From positions 1-31,709 of the IMG/VR virus record IMGVR_UViG_3300027710_001321: DNA of 31,709 nt, one strand, 5' to 3'. A program made the position numbers and the translations under genes. Source of the DNA: a virus. The notes below the pieces were generated by a model, which did no database searches, was not told the origin of the DNA, and was given only the letters and a program-made list of their open reading frames with translations. Shown one piece after another: positions 1 through 6,161 of this stretch (position 1 is its first letter; each line of letters opens with the position of its first letter).

Positions 1-12
1 AAATAAATTTAA

Positions 13-86
13 GCACCAGTAGCCAAGTTGGTTAAGGCCCCGAACTCATAATTCGGTTATCATAGGTTCAAGTCCTATCTGGTGTA
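13..86 (+). tRNA. tRNA-Met (CAT)
   Basis: Full cloverleaf. Acceptor stem 13-19 pairs with 79-85 (one G-T pair at the end), followed by discriminator A at 86. The anticodon stem CCGAA/TTCGG encloses loop CTCATAA, giving anticodon CAT. No CCA is encoded. CAT could also be a tRNA-Ile with lysidine at position 34; the sequence alone does not separate the two. First of four plus-strand tRNAs in a tight row, opposite in direction to the neighbouring protein genes. Confidence 0.93.
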
Positions 87-90
87 CTAA

Positions 91-163
91 TGGGGATTAA
101 CTCAGTTGGTAGAGTGGCGAACTGTTAATTCGCAAGTCGCAGGATCGAGGCCTGCATCCCCAG
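91..163 (+). tRNA. tRNA-Asn (GTT)
   Basis: Acceptor 91-97 (TGGGGAT) pairs perfectly with 156-162. Anticodon stem GCGAA/TTCGC with loop CTGTTAA gives anticodon GTT. The T arm GCAGG/CCTGC is perfect. It lies 4 nt after the Met tRNA and 4 nt before the Glu tRNA, so the four are probably cut from one transcript. Confidence 0.95.
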
Positions 164-167
164 CAAT

Positions 168-240
168 GTCTCCATGGTCTAGTGGCCTAGGACTCCACCC
201 TTTCACGGTGGCAACACGGGTTCGAATCCCGTTGGAGATA
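168..240 (+). tRNA. tRNA-Glu (TTC)
   Basis: Acceptor 168-174 pairs with 233-239 (one G-T pair), discriminator A at 240. Anticodon stem CCACC/GGTGG with loop CTTTCAC gives anticodon TTC. The T-arm is ACGGG-TTCGAAT-CCCGT. Confidence 0.95.
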
Positions 241-244
241 CTAA

Positions 245-317
245 ACCTCTGTAGTTCAGTGGACAGAACGATGGACTTCTAAGCCATGCGTCGCAAGTTC
301 GATTCTTGCCAGGGGTA
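245..317 (+). tRNA. tRNA-Arg (TCT)
   Basis: Acceptor 245-251 (ACCTCTG) pairs with 310-316 (CAGGGGT). Anticodon loop CTTCTAA gives anticodon TCT, reading AGA. The innermost pair of the anticodon stem is an A-G mismatch. AGA is a frequent Arg codon in the genes here, so the phage probably supplies this tRNA for its own codon use (inference). Confidence 0.92.
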
Positions 318-319
318 CT

Positions 320-448
320 TTACTTTTTAGGATGTTTTGGTTCGTATGGTTCAATCTTAGATTTAATACGACCATCTTTATATAGTCTTACAATCCAACC
401 ATCTTTAATTTGCATTGGATTAAATGCATGTGCTTTTTTCTTTGGCAT
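320..448 (-). CDS. Small basic protein, 42 aa
   Basis: Short open frame found by translating the gap between the tRNAs and the next gene. Its ATG overlaps the stop of the upstream gene as TAATG (446-450), a coupling arrangement repeated many times in this window. The product starts MPKKKAHAFNPMQIKDGW, is rich in Lys and has no Cys and no membrane segment. The stop lies 3 nt from the 3' end of the Arg tRNA on the other strand, so the two units converge. Function unknown; it looks like one of the small conserved proteins of actinobacterial phages, from memory only. Confidence 0.6.
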   Translation of the reverse strand: MPKKKAHAFNPMQIKDGWIVRLYKDGRIKSKIEPYEPKHPKK

Positions 449-1134
449 TATAATGTGTGTCTTTCTGTTTGATTTCTTGTATAATCTTTTCCAAAGTCAG
501 CAAACAAGGCTTTATCTTTTTCACGATTAACAATCCCTCTTGACCAAGAAAACCCTGCATCTCCACCCCACGCTAACCACATAATGTAGCCATTAGATGG
601 GTTTGCTGAGTTGCCCCAGTCCTTACCCTTCTTATCTACTTCATGGCGTGAGAAATATGAGTACATTCTCTTGACAGTACTAAGAGAGATTGTTTCTCCT
701 CTTGCTAACTGCCCTGCACGAGTCCAACCTACAGATGTTCCAGCACCATTAGCCTTACCATCTTCCTTAAACTTAATTGCTCTGCGAGCAGCAGATCGTG
801 CTCCAGCAGGTGGTGAGTATCCATCAGCCTTTGAAACCGTGTCTGTATCATACTCAACAGTATCATCATCTTCAAATAGATCATCTGCTTTTGCAGCAGG
901 AACACAATTAGGAACTGGTTTTCCATTATCTCCTGGCTTCATGCCACGCTGTACATAACCTTCCCAGCATGGATCAGCCTTTCCAATTGATGAGTCATAC
1001 ATGGCCATAGAAACCTCTGAATCGGTGTTTGGAGAGCATACAGGACAGTCTGGGCAGTCTACATTAAGTTCTTTGCAAGTCTCACATTCGCAACCCTGAT
1101 ATGTGCTTGTAGGCATCATTGAATCATCTATCAT
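448..1134 (-). CDS. Conserved phage protein, Cys-rich N-terminus, WGG motif
   Basis: 228 aa. Residues 15-33 carry five Cys including two CxxC pairs (CETC, CPDCPVC), likely metal binding. Next comes the segment CWEGYVQRGMKPGDNGKPVP (about 56-75), then an acidic linker, then a C-terminal block from about 105 (YSPPAGARSAARRAIKFKE, later GYIMWLAWGGDAGFSW). I remember both the CWxGYxxxGMK and WGGDAG blocks from phage proteins linked to head or virion genes, but I cannot name the family with certainty. An extended -10 (TGGTATACT) ends 6 nt before the ATG, so the mRNA is probably leaderless. The last codons overlap the 42-aa gene. Confidence 0.8.
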   Translation of the reverse strand: MIDDSMMPTSTYQGCECETCKELNVDCPDCPVCSPNTDSEVSMAMYDSSIGKADPCWEGYVQRGMKPGDNGKPVPNCVPAAKADDLFEDDDTVEYDTDTVSKADGYSPPAGARSAARRAIKFKEDGKANGAGTSVGWTRAGQLARGETISLSTVKRMYSYFSRHEVDKKGKDWGNSANPSNGYIMWLAWGGDAGFSWSRGIVNREKDKALFADFGKDYTRNQTERHTL

Positions 1135-1140
1135 TAGATT

Positions 1141-1149
1141 AGTATACCA
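1141..1149 (-). promoter_or_regulatory. Extended -10 promoter, probably leaderless
   Basis: On the minus strand TGGTATACT is followed by six bases and the ATG at 1134. The expected transcription start falls on or next to the A of ATG, and there is no Shine-Dalgarno sequence. No clear -35 is visible. Confidence 0.6.
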
Positions 1150-1154
1150 TATAC

Positions 1155-1739
1155 TTAAAAATCAACTGGCTCCAGCATAGACTCATCAACATCACAGACT
1201 AAATTAATAACAATAGAAAACCTAAAATCTGCTTCATTTGGAAACTCCCAGTTATGGAAAATATCACCATCAAAAAATAAGGCATACCCAGCCTTTGGGG
1301 TAAATGACTTATATAATTCTAGGCTATCCCCATCTACATGTTCTCCAGTATACTTCTTGCTATAAAAATTTGTGCTTCCATCGGCATCGTTAGCATAATA
1401 AACAAGGTTATAGTTTTTAACAACTCTTCTTAGATCTACATGGGGTTCCATTGGCCTTGGATCATTTGTCTTGCAGGTTAAGTTTGCCCTGCCTCTCAAA
1501 ATCTTGTGAACAGTCACATTGTTTTTAGCAGCAAACCTTTCTATAATATAGTCCACAATATCTTTATCCAAAGGCTCATTAACTAAGATTCCCTTGTCAG
1601 AATACTTACTTCCAGTCAAGCCAACAATTCCATCTTTTGCAGCGTTAGGACGCACAAAAAGATATGGTAAACCCTGTATCTTATTTTTTAAGTAAACAAC
1701 TTCTTCTGGTGTTAAAAAATTATTGGTATATTTATACAT
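1155..1739 (-). CDS. 2OG-Fe(II) dioxygenase
   Basis: 194 aa, a size typical of single-domain prolyl-4-hydroxylase-like enzymes. The iron facial triad is visible as H100-V-D102 (MEPHVD) and H162 (IFHNWEF); R173 in FRFSIVINL is placed to bind 2-oxoglutarate. The double-stranded beta-helix core spans about 85-182. Known chemistry of the family is oxidative hydroxylation of protein side chains or small molecules with O2 and 2-oxoglutarate; the substrate here is unknown. TGATATAAT ends 5 nt before the ATG, and this promoter overlaps the stop codon of the upstream HNH gene. One of eight oxygenase-like genes in the window. Confidence 0.88.
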   Translation of the reverse strand: MYKYTNNFLTPEEVVYLKNKIQGLPYLFVRPNAAKDGIVGLTGSKYSDKGILVNEPLDKDIVDYIIERFAAKNNVTVHKILRGRANLTCKTNDPRPMEPHVDLRRVVKNYNLVYYANDADGSTNFYSKKYTGEHVDGDSLELYKSFTPKAGYALFFDGDIFHNWEFPNEADFRFSIVINLVCDVDESMLEPVDF

Positions 1740-1744
1740 ACTTT

Positions 1745-1753
1745 ATTATATCA
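1745..1753 (-). promoter_or_regulatory. Extended -10 promoter overlapping the HNH stop codon
   Basis: TGATATAAT on the minus strand, five bases (AAAGT) before ATG at 1739. Its TGA is at the same time the stop codon (1751-1753) of the HNH gene. The short distance implies a leaderless transcript for the oxygenase gene. Confidence 0.6.
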
Positions 1754-2023
1754 TGACTGACCATTAAGCCTATTGTGAGTTCTAATCCTATGACAGTTAG
1801 CACACACTACTTCACATTTTTCGATCTCTTTCTTTATAGACTTCCAAGAAAAACCATCATGAATCATTCTTGACACATTATATTTCTTATCTCTTATATG
1901 GTCAAAATCTAAGATAATATGATTATTGATTCCACAATCTACACAGCCAGAATCTTCTTTTATCTTAGCAAGTTTTCTTTTATACTCTTGCTTATTATAG
2001 ATATCTAACTCTTTGTCAGTCAT
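1751..2023 (-). CDS. HNH endonuclease
   Basis: 90 aa from the ATG at 2023. A longer reading of the frame runs back through the structured noncoding stretch and is unlikely. Motifs: CVDCG (first zinc knuckle), ILDFDHIRDKK (the HNH core, with D-H as catalytic pair) and CEVVCANCHRIRTHNR (second zinc knuckle plus the final H/N). This is a compact free-standing HNH nuclease of the kind found in phages as homing or packaging-associated enzymes. TATAAT lies 7 nt before the ATG and no good Shine-Dalgarno precedes it, again suggesting a leaderless message. It sits directly downstream of the hairpin-rich region 2037-2262, and a homing role is possible. Confidence 0.85.
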   Translation of the reverse strand: MTDKELDIYNKQEYKRKLAKIKEDSGCVDCGINNHIILDFDHIRDKKYNVSRMIHDGFSWKSIKKEIEKCEVVCANCHRIRTHNRLNGQS

Positions 2024-2030
2024 TGCTTCT

Positions 2031-2036
2031 ATTATA
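2031..2036 (-). promoter_or_regulatory. -10 element of HNH gene
   Basis: Perfect TATAAT on the minus strand with 7 nt to the ATG at 2023. It is the same layout as at 1141 and 1745. No TG extension and no clear -35. Confidence 0.45.
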
Positions 2037-2135
2037 CCCTGCAATATTAGGGCCCCACACAGGCAATTCACCTGACTTGCGCCACGGTCTCTATCCAATG
2101 GGTAACTAATCCATCACTAAGGTCCTGTGTGGGAC
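2037..2135 (-). ncRNA. Candidate structured RNA closed by a 10-bp stem
   Basis: Positions 2054-2063 (CCCACACAGG) and 2124-2133 (CCTGTGTGGG) are perfect inverted repeats that close a domain of about 60 nt. Inside, on the minus strand, ACCU can pair with AGGU, AUGG with CCAU, and GAC with GUC, giving a possible multi-branched junction. A further hairpin (CCCU/AGGG) follows before the HNH promoter. An extended -10 (TGCTACAAT, 2142-2150) would start the RNA near 2135, just before the closing stem. I match it to no RNA family I know. The region has no credible open frame. Confidence 0.4.
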
Positions 2136-2141
2136 AATTAT

Positions 2142-2150
2142 ATTGTAGCA
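2142..2150 (-). promoter_or_regulatory. Extended -10 promoter of candidate RNA
   Basis: TGCTACAAT on the minus strand, the same TGN-TACAAT form as the plus-strand promoter at 2765. The expected start near 2135 coincides with the first base of the closed RNA domain. No consensus -35. Confidence 0.45.
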
Positions 2151-2154
2151 TAGG

Positions 2155-2262
2155 AAATGAGCAGTTTATAGACTTGCTCAGGTCCCCCAAGTTGCGATCT
2201 TGGGCTTATCCGTACTCAGCAATAGGGTTGCTAAAAGCAACTGCATGTATCATGACGGAATA
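2155..2262 (-). other. Second hairpin-rich noncoding stretch
   Basis: Between Hsp20 and the first candidate RNA there is no open frame but several perfect stems: GTTGC/GCAAC (2227-2231 with 2237-2241, 5-nt loop), CCCAAG/CTTGGG (2186-2191 with 2199-2204) and TGAGCA/TGCTCA (2158-2163 with 2175-2180). On the minus strand a TCCGT and an ACGGA could close the first part. A TATAAT (2268-2273 region) at the end of the Hsp20 gene could drive it. It may be one RNA with the 2037-2135 domain, or the leader of the HNH operon. Confidence 0.3.
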
Positions 2263-2274
2263 GTATCTATTATA

Positions 2275-2691
2275 CTACTTAATTTTAATAGATTTAGGCT
2301 TCTTTTCTTCAGGAACAATACGAACTACATGAACATGTAACATGCCGTCCTTCAGTTCTGCAGATGTTACTTCCATATATTCTCCAAGGGCAAAAGATCT
2401 TACGAACTTTCTTCCTGCAATACCCTTGTGGACTACCTCTGCATCTGTTACTTCTACAATTTCACCCTTGATAATAAGCGTTCCATTGTCTACTGATACA
2501 TCAATGTCTTCCTTAGAAAATCCAGCAATAGCCAGAGAAATCTGATATGTATCTTCATCTAGTTTAAGAAGATCGTACGGAGGATATGACTGTGAGTTTG
2601 TTTTATATGCTGTGTTTAATCGGCCTAACTCTCTGTTAAAGCCAATAAAAAAGGGATCATTGAATAGATCCATAGTTAGTTTGTTTACCAT
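2275..2691 (-). CDS. Small heat-shock protein, Hsp20/alpha-crystallin family
   Basis: 138 aa, normal for the IbpA-like group. The N-terminus DPFFIGFNREL is the typical start of bacterial Hsp20 proteins. The alpha-crystallin domain covers about 38-130 (YPPYDLLKLDEDTYQISLAI through DGMLHVHVVR). The C-terminal tail KPKSIKIK carries the I-x-I motif that docks between subunits. The family holds unfolding proteins without ATP. Phages of aquatic bacteria often carry one, perhaps to assist virion assembly. A strong AAAGGGG Shine-Dalgarno and an extended -10 at 2749-2757 precede it. It is divergent from the sulfotransferase-like gene. Confidence 0.95.
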   Translation of the reverse strand: MVNKLTMDLFNDPFFIGFNRELGRLNTAYKTNSQSYPPYDLLKLDEDTYQISLAIAGFSKEDIDVSVDNGTLIIKGEIVEVTDAEVVHKGIAGRKFVRSFALGEYMEVTSAELKDGMLHVHVVRIVPEEKKPKSIKIK

Positions 2692-2748
2692 TTTATTCCC
2701 CTTTCAAGCGAATAAGTTAATTTACCCCCCATTTGGGCAGGTATATAT

Positions 2749-2757
2749 ATTATATCA
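2749..2757 (-). promoter_or_regulatory. Extended -10 promoter for hsp20
   Basis: TGATATAAT on the minus strand, about 57 nt before the ATG at 2691, leaving a leader of roughly 50 nt that includes the Shine-Dalgarno AAAGGGG. It lies back to back with the plus-strand promoter at 2765-2773, so the two cannot easily be occupied at once. Confidence 0.6.
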
Positions 2758-2764
2758 TAGGTTG

Positions 2765-2773
2765 TGATACAAT
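2765..2773 (+). promoter_or_regulatory. Extended -10 promoter for the plus-strand gene
   Basis: TGATACAAT, 7 nt before the ATG at 2781. The expected start site is the A of the ATG and no Shine-Dalgarno is present, so the message is probably leaderless. The sequence between -10 and ATG (GTAAAGT) resembles AAAGT before the 1739 gene. Confidence 0.6.
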
Positions 2774-2780
2774 GTAAAGT

Positions 2781-3464
2781 ATGCACTCAAAAGACATACT
2801 ATTAAATGGAATGTTTAGATCTGCCAATACATATCTGGCGTTTGCCTTTCTTGAAGCAGTCGAAAATAACATTTCTGATGAATTTGACTTTAATACAAAA
2901 TGGAATCTTCAGAACCACACTCATAGTTCTGCACTACTTAAACTAAAAGATCCAGACAATGAAACAGTACATTTTGTAATATTTAGGAACCCAGAACAAC
3001 TTATTCCTAGTTTTTTTATGTTTCACTATTCTAGTGAAGAAATTAAAAATCTTAGTGACCACGAGTTAGAATCAAAAATAAGAAATGCGTGTGCCGAATA
3101 TCACAAGTATTTAAAAAATCAAATAAAGTATGGCTATGCAGAGGTTATTTTATTTGATGATATCATTAATAATATAGACAGTGTGCTTGAAAGAATACTA
3201 AAGGCTATAGACTTAGAGTATGTAAATAAAATAGACACAAAAAAAGTAAAAGCAAATCTTTTAAAAATAGATGAACAAAGATATAGAGATCCAGAAAATT
3301 TTTATAGAAACTATCATTTACCAAGAGAAGAAAAGTATCCAGAATTAAAAAATAGAGTACTAACGAAATTTAAAAAAATGCCAGAGTTTTACCTTCTTAT
3401 GAATGAATATAAAGAAATAGAAAAGGGAGCCAAAAAATTGACCCCCTTAACTATATCTAACTGA
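2781..3464 (+). CDS. Sulfotransferase-like P-loop protein
   Basis: 227 aa. The N-terminal GMFRSANTYLAFAF (10-23) has the form of the 5'-phosphosulfate-binding loop of sulfotransferases (GxxRSxNT). VHFVIFRNPEQLIPSFF (about 61-77) has the form of the 3'-phosphate-binding strand and helix (hxxRNPxxxxxS). Length and the downstream YAEVILFDDI strand fit the fold. Known members move sulfate from PAPS to sugars, lipids or Tyr; the acceptor here is unknown. It is the only protein gene on the plus strand, with its own leaderless promoter, and it meets the 3465 gene end to end. Confidence 0.72.
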   Translation: MHSKDILLNGMFRSANTYLAFAFLEAVENNISDEFDFNTKWNLQNHTHSSALLKLKDPDNETVHFVIFRNPEQLIPSFFMFHYSSEEIKNLSDHELESKIRNACAEYHKYLKNQIKYGYAEVILFDDIINNIDSVLERILKAIDLEYVNKIDTKKVKANLLKIDEQRYRDPENFYRNYHLPREEKYPELKNRVLTKFKKMPEFYLLMNEYKEIEKGAKKLTPLTISN

Positions 3465-3770
3465 TTACTCTGGTCTTGCTGCGCCTCTTGGGACTTTTCT
3501 TGCTGCTGCTTTCTTAGCAGGAGCCTTCTTTGCAGCCTTGTTAACCACCTTAGCGGTCTTAAGTGCTACATCAACCTCATCTACTGAAGGCATCTTTCCA
3601 AACGCCTTGTCATTAGGGTTGGCTGCTCTCAATGCTACGGGGATTAATGCTCCAAGTAGTGAGTACGCTAGTGTCTTTGGATCAGTTACACCAGATGCAT
3701 ACATTGCTGTTGCTGCTCCAAGTACTGATCGTCCATATGACGCTAGTGCTGCTTTAATTTGTTCATTCAT
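3465..3770 (-). CDS. Small membrane-associated protein with histone-like basic tail
   Basis: 101 aa from the ATG at 3770, chosen because AGGAGG sits 6-7 nt upstream; the longer open frame runs back through the XapX gene. The N-terminal half (ALASYGRSVLGAATAMYASG, then a second hydrophobic run around LLGALIPVALRA) could form one or two membrane helices. The C-terminus is Lys/Ala/Pro rich (KAAKKAPAKKAAARK) like histone H1 tails. Similar proteins occur in actinobacterial phages, as far as I remember, without a proven role. Holin-like or DNA-binding roles are both conceivable. Confidence 0.75.
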   Translation of the reverse strand: MNEQIKAALASYGRSVLGAATAMYASGVTDPKTLAYSLLGALIPVALRAANPNDKAFGKMPSVDEVDVALKTAKVVNKAAKKAPAKKAAARKVPRGAARPE

Positions 3771-3781
3771 TTTTATTCCTC

Positions 3782-3940
3782 CTAGGATATAAATCGTGTT
3801 AGTATTGTGAAACCAATCCATAGACCAATAATTCCTGCGACTCCCGCAAAAACTGGTGGTGCTGGTACTGGTAATTTGAATGCAGCAAACACGATGCCAC
3901 ACCCAAAACCTGTTAGTGTTGATAAAAGAACATCTTTCAT
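3782..3940 (-). CDS. XapX-like small membrane protein
   Basis: 52 aa, found by translating the gap. The pattern GxxxGIVFxxxKLPVPAPPxxxGxxGIxGxxxG (residues 11-43) matches the XapX domain family, two short hydrophobic helices joined by a Pro-rich turn. The family's function is not known. Its ATG overlaps the stop of the upstream gene as ATGA (3937-3940), and GAGGAAG gives a Shine-Dalgarno. The downstream gene starts 12 nt after its stop. Confidence 0.82.
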   Translation of the reverse strand: MKDVLLSTLTGFGCGIVFAAFKLPVPAPPVFAGVAGIIGLWIGFTILTRFIS

Positions 3941-4338
3941 TTTTCTTCCTCTGGTAACATTAGTATAAGTTTATCATATGCATTAGTTATTCTTTGAATT
4001 AGTCCATCTGTTGGTAGATCCATTACGCTGCCAAACTCCCTGAAGTACTCTATTTCAGGCCCTGCAGCCTCTTTAAACTCCTGAATAGCCACTTGAACAT
4101 CATCTATATAGTCAAATGCCCATTCTCTAGACTCAGAAATAAATTTCATAAATCCTTCTGTATTCTCTATTGGCTTTATCTCATTGCTTAAAGCCTTTTT
4201 GACACCCTGCTCTAGTAGGGCAGCCCTAAGAGAAAACTCTGCAAGATCATTCCTCAATGTTATTAGTCTTGCTCCTAGAACGGCAGATAGCAAAACAAAA
4301 AAAATAATAATTGATATTAATATTAAATTTAATATCAT
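3937..4338 (-). CDS. Membrane-anchored hypothetical protein
   Basis: 133 aa. Residues 1-24 (MILNLILISIIIFFVLLSAV) form one membrane helix with no Lys/Arg before it and R24 after it, so the rest is probably cytoplasmic. The remainder is mostly helical and charged (EFSLRAALLEQGVKKAL, IDDVQVAIQEFKEAAG), possibly a short coiled coil. No family recognised. It overlaps XapX by 4 nt and the upstream gene by 4 nt, so it is part of one translation-coupled run from 4574 to 3782. Confidence 0.75.
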   Translation of the reverse strand: MILNLILISIIIFFVLLSAVLGARLITLRNDLAEFSLRAALLEQGVKKALSNEIKPIENTEGFMKFISESREWAFDYIDDVQVAIQEFKEAAGPEIEYFREFGSVMDLPTDGLIQRITNAYDKLILMLPEEEK

Positions 4339-4574
4339 TCCTTACCACCTTCCCTAACTAATAAAACAATTGCCCCAGTATCTTCTAAGGCTTTCTTGGC
4401 TCTGACCATATACTCAACTGCACGAACCTTGTCTTCTCCAGTAAGCAACATAAAATCTTTTTCACTCGCTCTTAATGTTAAAAAGTGATCGTTGTCAATG
4501 ACATCTAGTTTAAAGTTAGCAGGAGAAAAATGAGATACGGACTTAAAGGCTCTTCTATTTTGATCTGTATACAT
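4335..4574 (-). CDS. Hypothetical protein
   Basis: 79 aa, no family recognised. A compact mixed domain is likely: NFKLDVIDNDHFLTLRASEK looks like two strands and DKVRAVEYMVRAKKALE a helix. It starts one base after the WhiB stop and overlaps the next gene by 4 nt. No Cys, no membrane segment. Confidence 0.7.
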   Translation of the reverse strand: MYTDQNRRAFKSVSHFSPANFKLDVIDNDHFLTLRASEKDFMLLTGEDKVRAVEYMVRAKKALEDTGAIVLLVREGGKE

Positions 4575-4856
4575 CTAGTTCTCCATAGTCAAATACTTCC
4601 ATGTATTTGCCCAATCATTTCTATTCTTATGCTTACTGAATTCTTTGGAGAGTTCTCCATTTTCTAAATAGATTCCTCCCCAAATTCCCCACTCTTTTTG
4701 AGATACCCCAACTGCAAAACAAGTTTTGGAGACTGGACATTGAGAACAGAGTTTGTCAATCGCTGGCCTTAGTAACTCATCTTCCTCATACTTGTCAAAG
4801 AATAGGTTAGTATCATATTCTAAGCAAGCAGCATCATCTTTCCAGTCATTCTTCAT
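4575..4856 (-). CDS. WhiB-like Fe-S transcription factor
   Basis: 93 aa. The four cluster ligands are C11, C37, C40 and C46 (C-x25-C-x2-C-x5-C), and the family turn GIWGG is at 57-61, followed by a basic stretch. WhiB proteins bind a 4Fe-4S cluster, contact the sigma factor region 4 and are confined to actinobacteria and their phages, so this gene is the best single pointer to the host. Phage copies are known to act on host transcription or superinfection in mycobacteriophages (TM4 WhiB); the target here is unknown. It lies mid-operon, 3 nt from its upstream neighbour. Confidence 0.93.
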   Translation of the reverse strand: MKNDWKDDAACLEYDTNLFFDKYEEDELLRPAIDKLCSQCPVSKTCFAVGVSQKEWGIWGGIYLENGELSKEFSKHKNRNDWANTWKYLTMEN

Positions 4857-4859
4857 GTT

Positions 4860-5069
4860 TTATTTTGTAAACCTATCTGGTATATTCCAACCATCTCTTG
4901 TTGGAGCAAACTGCTTTTGCAAATACCACTTGCCATTTACATATACTCCATGCTTTGATGTTTGTGCTAAGTCAGATCTAGTCAAATGTGTAACTGTCCA
5001 ACCAGACCAAACCAAATCTTTGTTTGATGATACAATCTTTTCCATTTTTTCTAATGTTTTTACAATCAT
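4860..5069 (-). CDS. Hypothetical protein
   Basis: 69 aa. The sequence WSGWTVTHLTRSDLAQTSKH followed by GVYVNGKWYLQKQFAP suggests a small beta-rich domain. It ends with NIPDRFTK. I recognise no family. It is preceded by an AAGGAG Shine-Dalgarno and followed after 3 nt by WhiB, so the two are probably expressed together. Confidence 0.7.
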   Translation of the reverse strand: MIVKTLEKMEKIVSSNKDLVWSGWTVTHLTRSDLAQTSKHGVYVNGKWYLQKQFAPTRDGWNIPDRFTK

Positions 5070-5078
5070 TTTATCTCC

Positions 5079-5429
5079 TTAGTATTTAAAAATTCCGACT
5101 TCGATGTTATTTGTTTTTGCAATTTCAACCAGTTTTGATGGTTGCTCACTTGCAGATGTAAAGTATGCAATGTAATTAAAATCATTGATATTATCGCTAA
5201 TCCATGATGGTGCTACCTTGTAAACTTTTATTTTTTTACCACGAGATTTTAGTCCACGCTCTGACAGGTTTACAAATTCAGAAACCATATCATTTACATT
5301 TCCTGGTCCTGCAGAGTAAATATCAAAGTTTAAGTCTGCTGGATTAATCATAGACATTGCTACAGCCATGCCACGCAACAGAACATTGTAGTCTTTAAAA
5401 CTATTAGTCCCCTGAATCCCCACTATCAT
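5079..5429 (-). CDS. SLOG-like (DUF2493-type) nucleotide-binding protein, tentative
   Basis: 116 aa. The first strand and turn (MIVGIQGTNSFKDYNVLL), then a second motif FDIYSAGPGNVNDMVSEFV and a third part GKKIKVYKVAPSW resemble the Rossmann-like SLOG fold in DUF2493/YspA proteins (G-T/S-R/N then GxxxG-x-D). Such proteins are thought to bind nucleotides or nucleotide-derived ligands. The start has a GAGGGG Shine-Dalgarno inside the end of the upstream gene, which it overlaps by 26 nt. Confidence 0.6.
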   Translation of the reverse strand: MIVGIQGTNSFKDYNVLLRGMAVAMSMINPADLNFDIYSAGPGNVNDMVSEFVNLSERGLKSRGKKIKVYKVAPSWISDNINDFNYIAYFTSASEQPSKLVEIAKTNNIEVGIFKY

Positions 5430-5826
5430 TTGATAGCCCCTCTCTTAGTTTGTCCATTATAAACAGCATCTTATCTAATTGTACCTTATCCATGCCTATT
5501 GTGTCAACTACTCTTGATCCTTCTTTGTTAATCCCCTGATCATTTATTTCTGCCTCATAGAATTTGTTATCTTTGATCCAGTATGCCATTCCGTCTAGAA
5601 CAATAACACGAACATTTGTCTTTTTTTCATACTCATAGGACTGTGTTTTTTTATTCTCTACCCTGAATATTTCTTCTGGAAGCAAAGGCTTTATCATTTC
5701 GTGTAGTGCGCTTTGTGTAAAGTTATATCTTTTTGGTTCTTCTGAAATATTAAAAAGTCTTTCAAAATATTTCATGGCAAAATAAAGTATTACTGTGGCT
5801 GTGACAGCACCAATAAGAAAATCCAT
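5404..5826 (-). CDS. Membrane-anchored hypothetical protein
   Basis: 140 aa. Residues 2-19 (DFLIGAVTATVILYFAMK) form a single N-terminal membrane helix. The rest is soluble, with a beta-rich centre (TNVRVIVLDGMAYWIKDNKF) and a helical C-terminus ending in the acidic NDSGDSGD. No family recognised. It starts 3 nt after the upstream stop and overlaps the SLOG-like gene. Confidence 0.72.
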   Translation of the reverse strand: MDFLIGAVTATVILYFAMKYFERLFNISEEPKRYNFTQSALHEMIKPLLPEEIFRVENKKTQSYEYEKKTNVRVIVLDGMAYWIKDNKFYEAEINDQGINKEGSRVVDTIGMDKVQLDKMLFIMDKLREGLSNDSGDSGD

Positions 5827-5828
5827 AT

Positions 5829-6161
5829 CTATCTCCTATGGTTTAGCATAACTCTAATTATTTCTTTTAGAGTATACTGTTTTTGTTTATCTAGTTTCAT
5901 TACTTCTTTTTCATCTAATGCCTTCTTTGTTAAAGAAACCATAGGATTTTTTTCTGTAACATCCATTTCAATAAAACCATTTTCCCAAAGACCAGATATT
6001 TCTGTTGAGAAATATGTAGAAAATTCATTGTGAAGTTTAGGATTAATATCTTTTAGTTTGTCTGTAAAGTTATACAGCATTTCTCCAGTGTCAATGTCTA
6101 CACCAGCAACTTCTAGTGCACCACTTAAAATTAAATCCTCAAAGATTCTATCTTCATCCAT
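5829..6161 (-). CDS. Phage protein, paralogue of the 6154-6375 product
   Basis: 110 aa. It shares with its upstream neighbour the pattern GA-x8-D-x2-TGEMLYNFTDKLKDINP, where the neighbour has GQMLYKITDKLREVNP, and a later L-x3-G-F-I-x-M against L-x3-G-P-M-x-M. The two are therefore tandem duplicates that have diverged. A winged-helix-like fold is conceivable from the helix-strand order but not shown. Function unknown. It overlaps the neighbour by 8 nt. Confidence 0.75.
   Translation of the reverse strand: MDEDRIFEDLILSGALEVAGVDIDTGEMLYNFTDKLKDINPKLHNEFSTYFSTEISGLWENGFIEMDVTEKNPMVSLTKKALDEKEVMKLDKQKQYTLKEIIRVMLNHRR

Noticed and set aside
2024-2098. Upstream extension of the HNH frame
   Set aside because: The extra residues run through the structured stretch with unusual composition, and the ATG at 2023 has a -10 at leaderless spacing.
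2024-2274. Group I intron with HNH homing endonuclease
   Set aside because: I could not find the conserved core elements of group I introns nor split exons of any gene on either side. Left as unassigned structured RNA.
4312-4337. AT-rich inverted repeat (9-bp arms) at the start of the 3937-4338 gene
   Set aside because: It follows from Ile/Leu/Asn codons in a membrane helix; AT-only stems are weak and the place overlaps the ATG. No reason to call it regulatory.
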